A DNA stretch of 64,000 nt from J027 sp034437655 (GCA_034437655.1 DAOTTU010000040.1:1-64000); one strand, 5' to 3'. Shown: positions 43,692 to 53,006, numbered from the stretch's first letter. Made by a program: numbers and translations. Notes: generated by a model not told the origin, from the sequence alone.

Positions 43692-45009
43692 CGGGTGTCC
43701 CTCCTGGGCTAAACAGGATAAAGTCACCGTTAGATGCAAGTTTGGCCGCCATCTTTACTGCACCTTCAAGATCATCCACAATCTCGATTTGATCAAGCTC
43801 AGGGCGGTTGTGCATTCGGTGCGCCCGGTGCATCTGGTCTGCAATGCGTTCGCGGTTCTCGCCATAGCACACCACCGCGCGCGCCCGTTCCGTAGCAAGC
43901 CTTGCAAGATCTCCCCAGTTATAGCTCTCGTCACCGCCGCCTAAGATCAACACAACTGGCTGTGCAAAACTATTTAAGGAGGTAATCACGCGGTCAGGGG
44001 ATGTTGCAGCGCTATCGTTGATCCAGACGATTTCTTCCGTTGCCAGCACAATTTCCAACCGATGCGGAATGCTCTTAAAGGTGCGCAAGACTTCGCCAAT
44101 GGCTTCCGGCGGAATGCCAAGCGCCCCGGCAATCGCACTGGCCGCCACCGCGTTACGCATGTTGTGGTCCCCCGGTAGCGCGACCTCATCGACATTACAA
44201 ACGACTTTGGCCATATTCGTCGGCGAGCAGATGCCCGTCACAATAAGTCGATTACCAGCCAGGCACGCGCCATCTGGCACCAGCGTGCGTGTGGAAAAAC
44301 TTGCATGTTCAGCCGCCGCCTGTTCTGCAACTGCACGCGATAGCATGTCATCGTGATTGTAGACGAACAGGTCATCCGCTTGCTGATAATGAAACACATT
44401 CGCCAGAACACGGGCCAGCGCATCCACACTCCCATAACGGGCAGCGTATGCTGGCATGATGTTGGTCATCACGCCGACTGTCGGGCTAACCGTCGAGAGT
44501 TCAAGATGGTCAGGCCGCATTTCGAGCAGCACGATGTCATCTTTTGCAATGCTATCGAGATTATTGAGGGGGATGTCATCACCACCCCACACATTGAAGT
44601 CAGCACGTTCGGCCATCTCTTTGAGCAGGACGCCTGTGCTAGACTTTCCAAGACTCCCGGTAATCCCGACAATGCGTTGCGCGTCGCACAAATCCATAAA
44701 TAACACGACCTCGTTGCGAATTGGGATGCCGCGTTCACGAGCTGCCAGTAGAACAGGTGCATCTAACGGTGTTGAGTCAGATACACACAGCATATCGACT
44801 GCGTCGAGCAATTCCAAACCTTGATTACTCAGCGCAAAGCTGACATCTGGCATGAAGAGATATTCCATCATGTCGTCGGCCAGTTCGCCTGCGTTGCGTG
44901 GGTCGGCAATCGTAACAGAGGCTCCCTGCGTGGGTAACCACGATGCCAGCACTTTGCTGTGAGGGTTGATTCCCATCATTAAGATGCGTTGATTTTTAAG
45001 TTTCGACAT
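43612..45009 (-). CDS. murD: UDP-N-acetylmuramoyl-L-alanine:D-glutamate ligase
   Basis: 465 residues, Mur ligase fold. N-terminal UDP-binding domain with MMGINPHSKVLASWL, central ATPase with P-loop VGITGSLGKSSTGVLL (family consensus GTNGKST), the MTNIMPAYAARYG loop, and C-terminal domain with WINDSAATSPD and LILGGGDESYNW. It adds D-Glu to UDP-MurNAc-Ala in the cytoplasm. The SLGKSS P-loop variant fits MurD. Lies in a dcw-like cluster with mraY and ftsI, but separated from mraY by two unrelated genes. Confidence 0.92.
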   Translation of the reverse strand: MSKLKNQRILMMGINPHSKVLASWLPTQGASVTIADPRNAGELADDMMEYLFMPDVSFALSNQGLELLDAVDMLCVSDSTPLDAPVLLAARERGIPIRNEVVLFMDLCDAQRIVGITGSLGKSSTGVLLKEMAERADFNVWGGDDIPLNNLDSIAKDDIVLLEMRPDHLELSTVSPTVGVMTNIMPAYAARYGSVDALARVLANVFHYQQADDLFVYNHDDMLSRAVAEQAAAEHASFSTRTLVPDGACLAGNRLIVTGICSPTNMAKVVCNVDEVALPGDHNMRNAVAASAIAGALGIPPEAIGEVLRTFKSIPHRLEIVLATEEIVWINDSAATSPDRVITSLNSFAQPVVLILGGGDESYNWGDLARLATERARAVVCYGENRERIADQMHRAHRMHNRPELDQIEIVDDLEGAVKMAAKLASNGDFILFSPGGTPDAQHGTLESRGDTFRELVEAQHGRKS

Positions 45010-45042
45010 AATTGGCTATAGAATCACTAACTAATTGGGCGT

Positions 45043-45567
45043 TTATTCTGCAAATTCTAAACTTAAAATATACTGGGAAACAGGCAAAAAGTAGAGTGTG
45101 TAATGTAATTCGCTCTGCACAAGTTCCAATGTCCCCGCCTGTAACAGGTACCGCTCTTGTCCAACATATAGATAGCGTCCATACCGTTCAACAGGCCCCG
45201 TAATCGAGCGCACCTTGCCGCGTACCAGGTCAGCCGCCAACAAGAAGTTGCGCATGGCTGTCATTAAGTACAGCATGCCAGCCATAATCCCAATCAAATA
45301 CCCGATGGTTGTAGTATCGTCAAACACAACACTGGTCAGGCTTTGCGTAGTCCCCCACGCCACCAACACCCAACTGACTGCAATCGGCACGATCAAGAGT
45401 ATGATGAAGATGAAAGCCCCACCCCAGAACCGCTGCCACAACATCCGTTGTTGCCGCCGTGTAACACCTCCGGCCCGGTTGGTACGCAAGTCATCGTACG
45501 AAAAGCTCAGCGCGCGGCCAAGCTGGCTGATTGGGGTTAGTTCGTCATTGCGTGGAGACTGTGTCAT
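45043..45567 (-). CDS. Unknown membrane protein in the wall cluster
   Basis: 174 residues from the ATG at 45567, which overlaps the stop of the GH5 gene (ATGA). Two membrane helices (about 46-70 and 84-105). After them comes a beta-rich tail with GKVRSITGPVERY, GQERYLLQAG and FLPVSQYILSLEF, likely cytosolic. No family recognised; tails of this kind occur in Chloroflexota membrane proteins I cannot name. Translational coupling to the GH5 gene suggests they act together. Confidence 0.65.
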   Translation of the reverse strand: MTQSPRNDELTPISQLGRALSFSYDDLRTNRAGGVTRRQQRMLWQRFWGGAFIFIILLIVPIAVSWVLVAWGTTQSLTSVVFDDTTTIGYLIGIMAGMLYLMTAMRNFLLAADLVRGKVRSITGPVERYGRYLYVGQERYLLQAGTLELVQSELHYTLYFLPVSQYILSLEFAE

Positions 45568-47171
45568 GAGATATCTCGTGCCCATTTCTGGTAAAGATTA
45601 AACAATATCGGATAGGTGCTGCTGTTCTGCGACGAGTAACGGTCCATCCCCCAAATATTGTCCCCCACGCCGATGTCGCTAGCAGTTGCCGAAAGCCCCC
45701 ACTGCATGAAACCAGCCACACCATCATTAAACCAGCGGGTCAGGTGCCATTCGGTGAACGTCTGGCGATCAATAGCACCGTCAAAGGCCGAGCCAAACTC
45801 CTCAATGACGGTCGGCTTGTCGAGCGCTTTCAATACCTGTAGGTCAATAACAGCACGCTCAGCTTCGAGCGGCATCAAAGGGTCTTGCCCGGCCGGGTTA
45901 TGCGAATTAGAAGGCGAGTGCTGGTAGAAATGCACCACACCAAAGTCGATCAATGGGGTGTCATAGAGTCGGTGCGCCATGTCGGTCTGCGTTTCACCTT
46001 CCGGGGTGACATGGATCACATTGATGAGCCCGGTGGTAATCAAGTGCTGGTCATCTAATTCACGGATACGTCGGGCGGTCGTGTGCGCGAAGTCAATAAA
46101 GGCGTCCCCATCTTCGGTCGTGCCGGGATAGGGATGCAGCGCATACTCATTGCCGAGTTCCCATGCAAAAATCGCAGGATGGTTTTCGAGTTCCGCGACG
46201 AATGTTTCGACAAAGGGCAAGAAGTTATCGCGCCAGCCTTCCTGACGGAAGTATTCGACCCGATTGAGATGACCACTGACCTCAGTGTGAAATTCATCAT
46301 CGCCCGGCACATAGAAATTGCTATCACCCAGCGCATCATTCAAGCATACGATTGCAAGCAGGTTGGACTGATGCAACCGATCGAGCGCGTCTCGCACCAA
46401 TTCAACTGAGGCTGCGACATCAACATGTCGATGCGCTGCATACAGGCGCACCACGCGCATTTCCATCGCTTCAATCGCTTGAATCTGGTCTTCAACATGA
46501 CTTGCCGCCGCAAATGGCATTACACCATGACTGTAATAAGGCAACTCGCGCAGATTTGCTCCCATAAAACGGAAACTTTCACCGTCAAGTGTAAAGCGTG
46601 TACCATCAGTTTGTACACGTCCGCTGATGTCCAGTCCACCGGGTACAGGTCGTAATAAGCGTGCCCCGCTACGCACATTGTGTTCTGCAACCCAGGCCCC
46701 TTCGGGGTGTTTGAGCTTACGCCAGACCCAGCCATGTTCGCCCTGCTGACGAATATCACGATATACCTCCACAACAGCATGACGTAGCAACCCATCAATC
46801 ACCTGCACTGCTCGTCGTAACCGGGGTGCGTTGCGTACATTCAAGCGACTCGTCACCACACGGAGGCGCTGCGTCGGGAGATCAACAGGTTCAACGACTA
46901 CATCGTCATTTGTGTTGAGATCATCATCATCACTGTCGTCGGTTGAAACAGTCCGTAGAAAACGTTTACCTGTTAGCTGATGCAGTTCCGCGATCCATTG
47001 CTCATTCAGGCTAACAACCCGTCGCCACACGAACCCATCTGCACGCACCACAACCCGGCGTTCAACCTCAACTGATGCACCATGTAGGACAGACCCCACG
47101 ATTTCCGCATTGACGGAGGGTTGTCCACGCACATTTAAGCCGTCACTATGTACAAAAAAACGTATTGTCAT
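45564..47171 (-). CDS. Glycoside hydrolase family 5-like protein with two N-terminal SH3 domains
   Basis: 535 residues. Two bacterial SH3-like domains (about 5-70 and 98-165; each with LNVR) flank an acidic linker. Residues about 185-535 are a GH5-type TIM barrel: GANLRELPYY, acid/base E342 in AWELGNEYAL, and nucleophile E458 in VIEEFGSAF, so activity on a beta-glucan or mannan is likely. No signal peptide or membrane helix is visible at the N-terminus, odd for a wall-binding glycosidase. It is inserted between mraY and murD. Confidence 0.87.
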   Translation of the reverse strand: MTIRFFVHSDGLNVRGQPSVNAEIVGSVLHGASVEVERRVVVRADGFVWRRVVSLNEQWIAELHQLTGKRFLRTVSTDDSDDDDLNTNDDVVVEPVDLPTQRLRVVTSRLNVRNAPRLRRAVQVIDGLLRHAVVEVYRDIRQQGEHGWVWRKLKHPEGAWVAEHNVRSGARLLRPVPGGLDISGRVQTDGTRFTLDGESFRFMGANLRELPYYSHGVMPFAAASHVEDQIQAIEAMEMRVVRLYAAHRHVDVAASVELVRDALDRLHQSNLLAIVCLNDALGDSNFYVPGDDEFHTEVSGHLNRVEYFRQEGWRDNFLPFVETFVAELENHPAIFAWELGNEYALHPYPGTTEDGDAFIDFAHTTARRIRELDDQHLITTGLINVIHVTPEGETQTDMAHRLYDTPLIDFGVVHFYQHSPSNSHNPAGQDPLMPLEAERAVIDLQVLKALDKPTVIEEFGSAFDGAIDRQTFTEWHLTRWFNDGVAGFMQWGLSATASDIGVGDNIWGMDRYSSQNSSTYPILFNLYQKWARDIS

Positions 47172-47192
47172 AAGAATAACTGGCTTTCATTA

Positions 47193-48200
47193 TTAAAGTA
47201 ACGCAAAGGCAATACCCGTCATTGCCGCCAAAATTCCGACCAGCCAGAACCGTTGCACAACCTGTGTTTCGCTCCAGCCACCTTCTTCAAAATGATGATG
47301 CAAGGGGGCCTTACGAAAAATCCGCTGCCCTCCTGTAAATTTATAGTACGACACCTGCAAAATAACGCTAATCGCTTCTGCCACCGGGATGACAGCAATG
47401 ATCGGCAACAGAAGCCATTGCCCGGTCATCAAAGCGACCGTACCGAGCGCCGCGCCAAGTGCGAGTGAACCTGTGTCTCCCATAAACAATTGTGCTGGAT
47501 GCGCATTATACCAGAGAAAGCCAAAGCACGCCCCCACCATGATAAAACAGAACTGCGTCAAAAAGACCTGTCCCTGCAAAGCCGCAATCAGCCCATAAGC
47601 TGCAAAGGCGCTGGCAGTGATGATTCCCGCTAACCCGTCCAGCCCATCGGTTAGATTGAGCGCGTTCGACGTACCGACGATGATAAAAATGCCAGCAACA
47701 ATCCACAAAACAGGTGGCAAATTGATGGGTTCAGGAATGAGGGGGACAAAAAGTTCATTGCTGAACTGCACATTTCCTGTACTCATCACAACGGTTGTGA
47801 GCCCGGCAAGGCCAAGCTGGGTGATAAATTTCGCGCGTGCCGAAATGCCCTGCCCCTTGATACCACGCGATAGGCGAATCCCTGACCAGTCGTCATAGGC
47901 CCCAAGCAGGCCAAAACTGGTCAGGACTACCAGCGGAATCAGGATTGATTGCCCGGTGAGCCCTTCTTGAATAAGCCCAGCGACGTTTAAACCGAACGTC
48001 ACGCCAACCACCGGAATTAAAATCAAGATTCCGCCCATGGTTGGCGTCCCCTGTTTGGCGCTGTGTTTGGGTAAGTCTTCGAGGATGTTTTTGCCAATCC
48101 GTAACCGCAACAGGATTTCAACAAACGGCCCACCCCAAATGGTGACCAGTAGAAAGGTGAATGCACCCAGCGAAAGCGAAAAAGGAATGTCTGCAACCAT
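47193..48200 (-). CDS. mraY: Phospho-N-acetylmuramoyl-pentapeptide-transferase
   Basis: 335 residues, about ten membrane helices. Makes lipid I from UDP-MurNAc-pentapeptide and undecaprenyl phosphate. Signature motifs: KQGTPTMGGILIL, DDWSGIRL (catalytic Asp pair with preceding Ala-Tyr), NLTDGLDGLAG, GDTGSLALGA and the C-terminal APLHHHFE. The stop lies 21 bases before the GH5 start. ftsI precedes directly by 27 bases; murE and murF, often found between, are absent. Confidence 0.96.
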   Translation of the reverse strand: MVADIPFSLSLGAFTFLLVTIWGGPFVEILLRLRIGKNILEDLPKHSAKQGTPTMGGILILIPVVGVTFGLNVAGLIQEGLTGQSILIPLVVLTSFGLLGAYDDWSGIRLSRGIKGQGISARAKFITQLGLAGLTTVVMSTGNVQFSNELFVPLIPEPINLPPVLWIVAGIFIIVGTSNALNLTDGLDGLAGIITASAFAAYGLIAALQGQVFLTQFCFIMVGACFGFLWYNAHPAQLFMGDTGSLALGAALGTVALMTGQWLLLPIIAVIPVAEAISVILQVSYYKFTGGQRIFRKAPLHHHFEEGGWSETQVVQRFWLVGILAAMTGIAFALL

Positions 48201-48227
48201 AATATGCTACTATGTTATCCTGTGTGC

Positions 48228-50033
48228 CTAGTCGCGGCCAAAGGGGTTGCCGCCATCCATCATCAGTTGCATCCGCAGATCATCTGGCGGAATTTCGAAC
48301 AACAATACCAGGCGCTCGGCAATTTCACCAAATACGGGCGCAGCGACCTGGCTGCCCCAATAGTCTTCAGGTTCGTCCAGCATTACAATAATTGATAACT
48401 GCGGATCGCTGGCCGGTATCATGCCGATAAAGCTGGCCCAACTCAGTTCATCCGAATAGCCGCCGGGTTCTGGCTTCTGTGATGTGCCCGTCTTGCCTGC
48501 TACCCGATAGCCTTCAACCCTTGCCGCGCGTCCCCAAACTTCCGGGCCTTCATCCTCTACCGCGCGTTCCATGATACTCAGTACTTCATTGGCCGTTGCT
48601 TCTGACACAGGTCGCGTGATAGATGTGGGTTGCACATAGCGGATGTCCTCACCATCACGAAAGGCACGGACGATATGGGGTTGCATGATCAGACCATCGT
48701 TAGCAATCGCATTTGCGGCGGTAAGCATTTGCAGCATGGTAACAGAAATACCCTGTCCGAAACTGGTCTGTACAAAGTTAAATTCACCCCAGTTCGGCGA
48801 GAGATTAGGCACGTTAACCTGCCCCGATGCCTCGGCATAGAGATCAATACCAGTGGGAGTACCAAACCCAAATAGCTCCAAATATTCGTACCATGGGCCA
48901 GACCCAACGCCTAGATAGCCTGTATCACCCACTAACCAGCGCGATGTACACGTATTTAATGAGTTAATCAAGCATTGGGAAAAGGTCACCACACCGCGTG
49001 ATGTCGAGGCTCCCGGCGAGTTCCCCGCGTCACAAATCTCGCCCCCCGCAATGCGTTCGCACCCGATATTGGAATAGGACCAGTTCAAATCTGCAATGCC
49101 GCTGTCAAGAGCAGCCGCTGCGGTGATCACCTTAAAAATACTCCCCGGTTCATACGCCATTGACACACCGGGGGTAAAAATCGGCCGATCATCAGGGTTT
49201 TCAATCGTATTGTATTGTTCAATCGTGAAGGTTGGTACAGACACCATCGCCAAAATTTCACCCGTCTCTGGGTTCATAACGATGACATGCCCGGCAGCCG
49301 CATTCTGCTCAGCAACGACCCTTTCGAGTACCTGTTGCACAAACCATTGGGCTTCACGGTCGATTGTCAAAACCAAATCTTGCCCATCACGAATCAGCAC
49401 ATCATCGGACACATCGACCAATAGTCCGGTTTCGGTCGCGATTTTGGTTTGCCCCGCCAACACCGACTGGTACTCTTGCTCGATACCCCAGTAGCCCTGT
49501 GATTCGAAGTTAGTGAAACCGATGATCTGGTTCATCAACTCCTCTTGTGGGTAATCGCGGCGATAAATCGGTTCAATCACCATGCCGGGGAGGTCCAGTG
49601 CTTCAAGTGCTTCACCCTGTTCTAACGAAACGGGGCTGGCCAGCGGCACATAGCTCGGATAAACGGGTGCGTTGTCAATAATTTCGGGGAGTAACTGGTT
49701 ATAAACATCGAGTTCATTGAGGTTCAAAATGCGGGCAATGTCGGTAGCAGCCTGTCGCCGCGCTTCACGGCCCGGGTTCAGTGCGCCGGGGCTAATACCG
49801 ACACGATAGACCAACGAGTTGACTGCCAGCACTTCGCCATTACGGTCATAGATGCGTCCGCGATTGGGTTGGTATTCGACGGTACGCCCGGCTGCACTGG
49901 CGATGTTGTAGAGTTGCTCTTCAACTTCAGGGTCCAGTTGAAATTGAAACGAGAGCAAACGTGCAATCAGCAATACACTGACCACCATCAAAATCATTGC
50001 AATAAAACCAAGGCGCTGCCGGATCATCGACAT
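48228..50033 (-). CDS. ftsI: Penicillin-binding protein, FtsI-type transpeptidase
   Basis: 601 residues, class B PBP. An N-terminal membrane helix (about 8-28), a pedestal domain with GRIYDRNGEVLAVN, and the transpeptidase: SxxK in GSIFKVI (near 300), and KTG in VAGKTGTSQKP (near 495). It cross-links septal peptidoglycan outside the membrane. ATG follows AAGGAA by 10 bases, 15 bases after ftsL. A C-terminal PASTA domain is missing. SpoVD/PbpX-type assignment is equally possible. Confidence 0.93.
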   Translation of the reverse strand: MSMIRQRLGFIAMILMVVSVLLIARLLSFQFQLDPEVEEQLYNIASAAGRTVEYQPNRGRIYDRNGEVLAVNSLVYRVGISPGALNPGREARRQAATDIARILNLNELDVYNQLLPEIIDNAPVYPSYVPLASPVSLEQGEALEALDLPGMVIEPIYRRDYPQEELMNQIIGFTNFESQGYWGIEQEYQSVLAGQTKIATETGLLVDVSDDVLIRDGQDLVLTIDREAQWFVQQVLERVVAEQNAAAGHVIVMNPETGEILAMVSVPTFTIEQYNTIENPDDRPIFTPGVSMAYEPGSIFKVITAAAALDSGIADLNWSYSNIGCERIAGGEICDAGNSPGASTSRGVVTFSQCLINSLNTCTSRWLVGDTGYLGVGSGPWYEYLELFGFGTPTGIDLYAEASGQVNVPNLSPNWGEFNFVQTSFGQGISVTMLQMLTAANAIANDGLIMQPHIVRAFRDGEDIRYVQPTSITRPVSEATANEVLSIMERAVEDEGPEVWGRAARVEGYRVAGKTGTSQKPEPGGYSDELSWASFIGMIPASDPQLSIIVMLDEPEDYWGSQVAAPVFGEIAERLVLLFEIPPDDLRMQLMMDGGNPFGRD

Positions 50034-50048
50034 GGTGGGACTTTCCTT

Positions 50049-50504
50049 CTACTCGGTACTCATCCAGGCGTTGAACTCTTCACGTAATGCATCAAGTTGC
50101 CGCGAAAGCCAGCCTGCAAAGTTTTCTTCATAGTTGATTGTGGTCGCCGTCGGTTGCACCTGTGTCGGGACTGAAGTCGGGCGCGCATATTCATAGCCAT
50201 CGACAATGATATACTGAATATCATCCGGCTCGGCTTCTTCAAAGCCTAACGCCGCCGAGCGTGTCATCAAATTATCAATACCACGAAACCGCGCAATCTC
50301 CGCTTTTAGCCGTTCGTTTTCACGGACGAGATTGTTGCGTTCTGTGCGAAGCTGGTCAATATCACGTACTGTGGTGATATTTGTTGTAGACTGCGCAAGA
50401 TATAGTCCACCGATGATGAGTGAGACCACTGCCAGCAGGATGAGTACTGCAATCGCATGTGATTGTTGATCGTCTTCGGAGGAACGTTCAAAAAGTCGAA
50501 ACAT
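50049..50504 (-). CDS. ftsL: FtsL-like cell-division protein
   Basis: 151 residues. One membrane helix (about 18-38) is followed by a coiled coil (about 44-78: LRTERNNLVRENERLKAE) and AARFRGIDNLMTRSAALGF-like residues typical of FtsL/DivIC. The extracytoplasmic tail is Pro/Thr-rich and ends with a second helix. Position directly before ftsI fits FtsL, which recruits and activates it. Sequence alone cannot separate FtsL from DivIC. Confidence 0.8.
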   Translation of the reverse strand: MFRLFERSSEDDQQSHAIAVLILLAVVSLIIGGLYLAQSTTNITTVRDIDQLRTERNNLVRENERLKAEIARFRGIDNLMTRSAALGFEEAEPDDIQYIIVDGYEYARPTSVPTQVQPTATTINYEENFAGWLSRQLDALREEFNAWMSTE

Positions 50505-50546
50505 GAAGGCATCAAAGCGAACTACTTAGCGAATATTTATATTTAG

Positions 50547-50575
50547 ATTATAGTTTAAACTGCGATGGAGGTCAC
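50547..50575 (-). promoter_or_regulatory. Promoter of the cell-wall cluster
   Basis: On the minus strand GTGACC (50575-50570), 17-base spacer, perfect TATAAT (50552-50547), 43 bases before ftsL. No mraZ box repeats or mraZ/rsmH genes lie upstream. Confidence 0.6.
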
Positions 50576-50621
50576 GGTTTCCTCATATTTCAACTGCTAT
50601 TAATCAGCACGGTACCGCGGT

Positions 50622-51353
50622 CTATTCCACACGGTCACCAATGAATGTACCTATTTTTTCCCCCAACAACGCCTTGCGTAAAGCCCCGTCTTCCCAGAAG
50701 TTTAGCACGATCAGGGGCATACCGTGGTCCATGCACATCGTGATCGCTGTCATGTCCATGACTTTGACACGATAGTCAATCGCCTCGCCATAAGTGATCG
50801 TATCAAATTTCTTGGCGTCGGGATTCTTTTTGGGATCGTCATCATAGACGCCATCTACCTTGGTGGCTTTGATAATCACATCTGCTTTGATTTCACGCGC
50901 ACGCAACGCCGCGGCGCTATCTGTCGTGAAGAAAGGATTGCCTGTACCCCCAGCAAAGATGACAATTCGCCCCTTTTCGAGGTGCCGCAGCGCCCGCAAA
51001 CGAATGTACGGTTCAGCAACCTGGTTCATCTGCACCGCGGTTTGGACACGGGCCGGCATATCATGGCGTTCGAGCGCGTCACGCAGACCTAGCGCATTGA
51101 TGACCGTTGCAATCATACCCATATGGTCAGCAGTAACGTTATCCATGCCAGCGGCGACGCCAATATTGCCACGCCACAGGTTGCCAGCCCCAATGACGAT
51201 GGCGATTTGAATACCAAGGTCGTATACGTCACGCACGGTATCTGCAATGAAGTTTAGCTGTTCAGGGTTTACACCCACCCCATTTTGCCCGGAAAGCGCC
51301 TCGCCGCCGAGCTTGATCACAACGCGATTGTAAATAGACGTTCTCTTTTCCAT
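50622..51353 (-). CDS. pyrH: UMP kinase
   Basis: 243 residues, the hexameric bacterial UMP kinase. Seen: VVIKLGGEALSG at the start, VIGAGNLWRGN, RLRALRHLEKGRIVIFAGGTGNPFFTTD (catalytic and phosphate-binding region) and KATKVDGVYDDDPKKNP. Phosphorylates UMP to UDP for nucleic acid and UDP-sugar synthesis. It follows tsf after 100 bases that hold a strong intrinsic terminator ending just before its SD (AGGAG), so its expression may depend on read-through. Confidence 0.96.
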   Translation of the reverse strand: MEKRTSIYNRVVIKLGGEALSGQNGVGVNPEQLNFIADTVRDVYDLGIQIAIVIGAGNLWRGNIGVAAGMDNVTADHMGMIATVINALGLRDALERHDMPARVQTAVQMNQVAEPYIRLRALRHLEKGRIVIFAGGTGNPFFTTDSAAALRAREIKADVIIKATKVDGVYDDDPKKNPDAKKFDTITYGEAIDYRVKVMDMTAITMCMDHGMPLIVLNFWEDGALRKALLGEKIGTFIGDRVE

Positions 51354-51366
51354 AATTTGTACTCCT

Positions 51367-51403
51367 AAAAAAAGGGACTAGGAAAACATGCTCCTAATCC
51401 CTT
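51367..51403 (-). terminator. Strong intrinsic terminator between tsf and pyrH
   Basis: On the minus strand a 12-base stem (51403-51392 with 51383-51372, one G-T pair) with an 8-base loop is followed by a run of seven T (51373-51367). The run passes straight into the pyrH SD, TTAGGAG. No promoter was seen between the hairpin and pyrH. Confidence 0.85.
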
Positions 51404-51453
51404 TTCTTCGATTGAATATACATCAGTCACGTCATTGTACGCGGCGGTCTATG

Positions 51454-52080
51454 CTAGTCTTCACCATCTTCAGACACATCATCATCGGCACCTAGCTCAA
51501 ACCGTGCAAAGCGGCGCACAACGACGTTCTCGCCGGTCGTGGCAACTGTTTCCTTGCGATATTCTTCGATGGTCTTAGAATCATCTTTGAGATAACGTTG
51601 CTCCATCAAGACGATTTCTTCGAAGAACTTGTCCATGCGCCCTTCGACCATCTTATCGACGATGTGTTCGGGTTTACCTTCAGCCAAAGCCCGATTGCGT
51701 TGCAGTTCTTTTTCGGCTTCAAGGACGGCTTCTGGCACTTCTGTGCGTTCAACATAACGCGGTGCCATGTTGGCAATGTGCAGCGCAATACCTTCTGCGA
51801 ACTCCTTAAAGGCTTCTGTCTGGGCAACGAAGTCCGTTTCGCAATTGACTTCAACAATCACTGCAACACGACCGTTAAAGTGCTGGTACGTCTGCACAAT
51901 ACCTTCATTGGCGGCGCGGCTGGATTTTTTATCCGCTTTGGCCATTCCTTTTTCCCGCAGGAACTTCGCTGCGGCGTCCATGTCTCCGTCAAACTGCTCA
52001 AGCGCTTTCTTGCAGTCCAGCGGCCCAACGCCGGTCCGTTCACGGAGTTCTTTTACCATTTGTGCTGTAACAGTTGCCAA
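51454..52080 (-). CDS. tsf: Elongation factor Ts
   Basis: 208 residues, the short form of EF-Ts. Exchanges GDP for GTP on EF-Tu. N-terminal UBA-like helix pair with KELRERTGVGPLDCKKAL, then GRVAVIVEVNCETDFVAQTEAFKEF, the core contact to EF-Tu, and a single C-terminal subdomain as in Thermus-like short EF-Ts. Start is TTG at 52080 with GGAG 9 bases upstream. rpsB precedes by 47 bases. The tail is acidic. Confidence 0.96.
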   Translation of the reverse strand: MATVTAQMVKELRERTGVGPLDCKKALEQFDGDMDAAAKFLREKGMAKADKKSSRAANEGIVQTYQHFNGRVAVIVEVNCETDFVAQTEAFKEFAEGIALHIANMAPRYVERTEVPEAVLEAEKELQRNRALAEGKPEHIVDKMVEGRMDKFFEEIVLMEQRYLKDDSKTIEEYRKETVATTGENVVVRRFARFELGADDDVSEDGED

Positions 52081-52127
52081 GTTGTTAATCTCCTTGCAGA
52101 TGGTTGGCTACTAGATCAAAGTCGTGC

Positions 52128-53006
52128 TTACTCATCGTCGTCGTTGTAGTCTTCGTCAAAGTCTTCATCGTTATCGTCATCTTCGAATTCCACCTCACCA
52201 CTACCACTATTGCGCAGCTTCGCACGGGTAGACGGTCCGAGGTAGTCCTCGTCGCTGGCTTCAGTCATGTACGCTTCGAAGTCAATGTCCTCGCCGCTAT
52301 CGTCTTCGCTGCCATAGGCTTTGCGCATGGCGTACCCTTCCAGCACAGCATCACTGATCATCGCAGAGAGCAGCTTAATGGCACGAATCGCGTCGTCATT
52401 AGCTGGAATGATGTAGTCAATAGGGTCAGGGTCAGAATTAGTGTCAACGAGCGCAATCACAGGGATGCCGAGGATATTGGCTTCGCGCACAGCCGTATAT
52501 TCGCGGCGCGTGTCAATGACGAATAGCAGGTCTGGCAATTGCTTCATTGTGCGCAACCCACCAAGCCGGAAGTTGAGCCGCTCGATCTTGCGCTCCATCA
52601 TGAGGCGTTCTTTCTTGGTCAGCATTTCAAGGTCGCCCTCGTCGCGCTGACGTTCCATGCGGTCAAGCTGCTGCAAACGGCTGCGGATGGTCCGCCAGTT
52701 GGTGAGGGTACCACCGAGCCAGCGCTGGCTAACATATGGCATTGCGGCACGGTTGGCTTCGAATTCAATCGTTTCTTGTGCCTGGCGCTTGGTGCCGACA
52801 TATAGAACCGAGCCATTACGGGCAACAGTGTTGCGCACCGTTTCATACACAACTTTGCAGTTTGCCAGTGTTTGGGTGAGGTCAATAATATGGATGCCGT
52901 TGCGCTTGGTGAAGATGAATTCATCCATCTTCGGGTTCCATTTGCGGGACTGATGCCCAAAGTGTACCCCGGTTTCAAGCAGGGCCTTCATAGTTACCAT
53001 TGGCAT
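52128..53006 (-). CDS. rpsB: 30S ribosomal protein S2
   Basis: 292 residues: an S2 core of about 230 residues (ALLETGVHFGHQSRKWNPKM, YVSQRWLGGTLTNWRTI, VIDTRREYTAVREANILGIPVIALVDTN) plus about 60 extra C-terminal residues rich in Asp and Glu, ending in DEDFDEDYNDDDE. The acidic tail is not part of the usual fold. S2 completes the 30S platform. First gene of the rpsB-tsf-(pyrH) operon; AAGGAG lies 12 bases before the ATG. Confidence 0.97.
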   Translation of the reverse strand: MPMVTMKALLETGVHFGHQSRKWNPKMDEFIFTKRNGIHIIDLTQTLANCKVVYETVRNTVARNGSVLYVGTKRQAQETIEFEANRAAMPYVSQRWLGGTLTNWRTIRSRLQQLDRMERQRDEGDLEMLTKKERLMMERKIERLNFRLGGLRTMKQLPDLLFVIDTRREYTAVREANILGIPVIALVDTNSDPDPIDYIIPANDDAIRAIKLLSAMISDAVLEGYAMRKAYGSEDDSGEDIDFEAYMTEASDEDYLGPSTRAKLRNSGSGEVEFEDDDNDEDFDEDYNDDDE

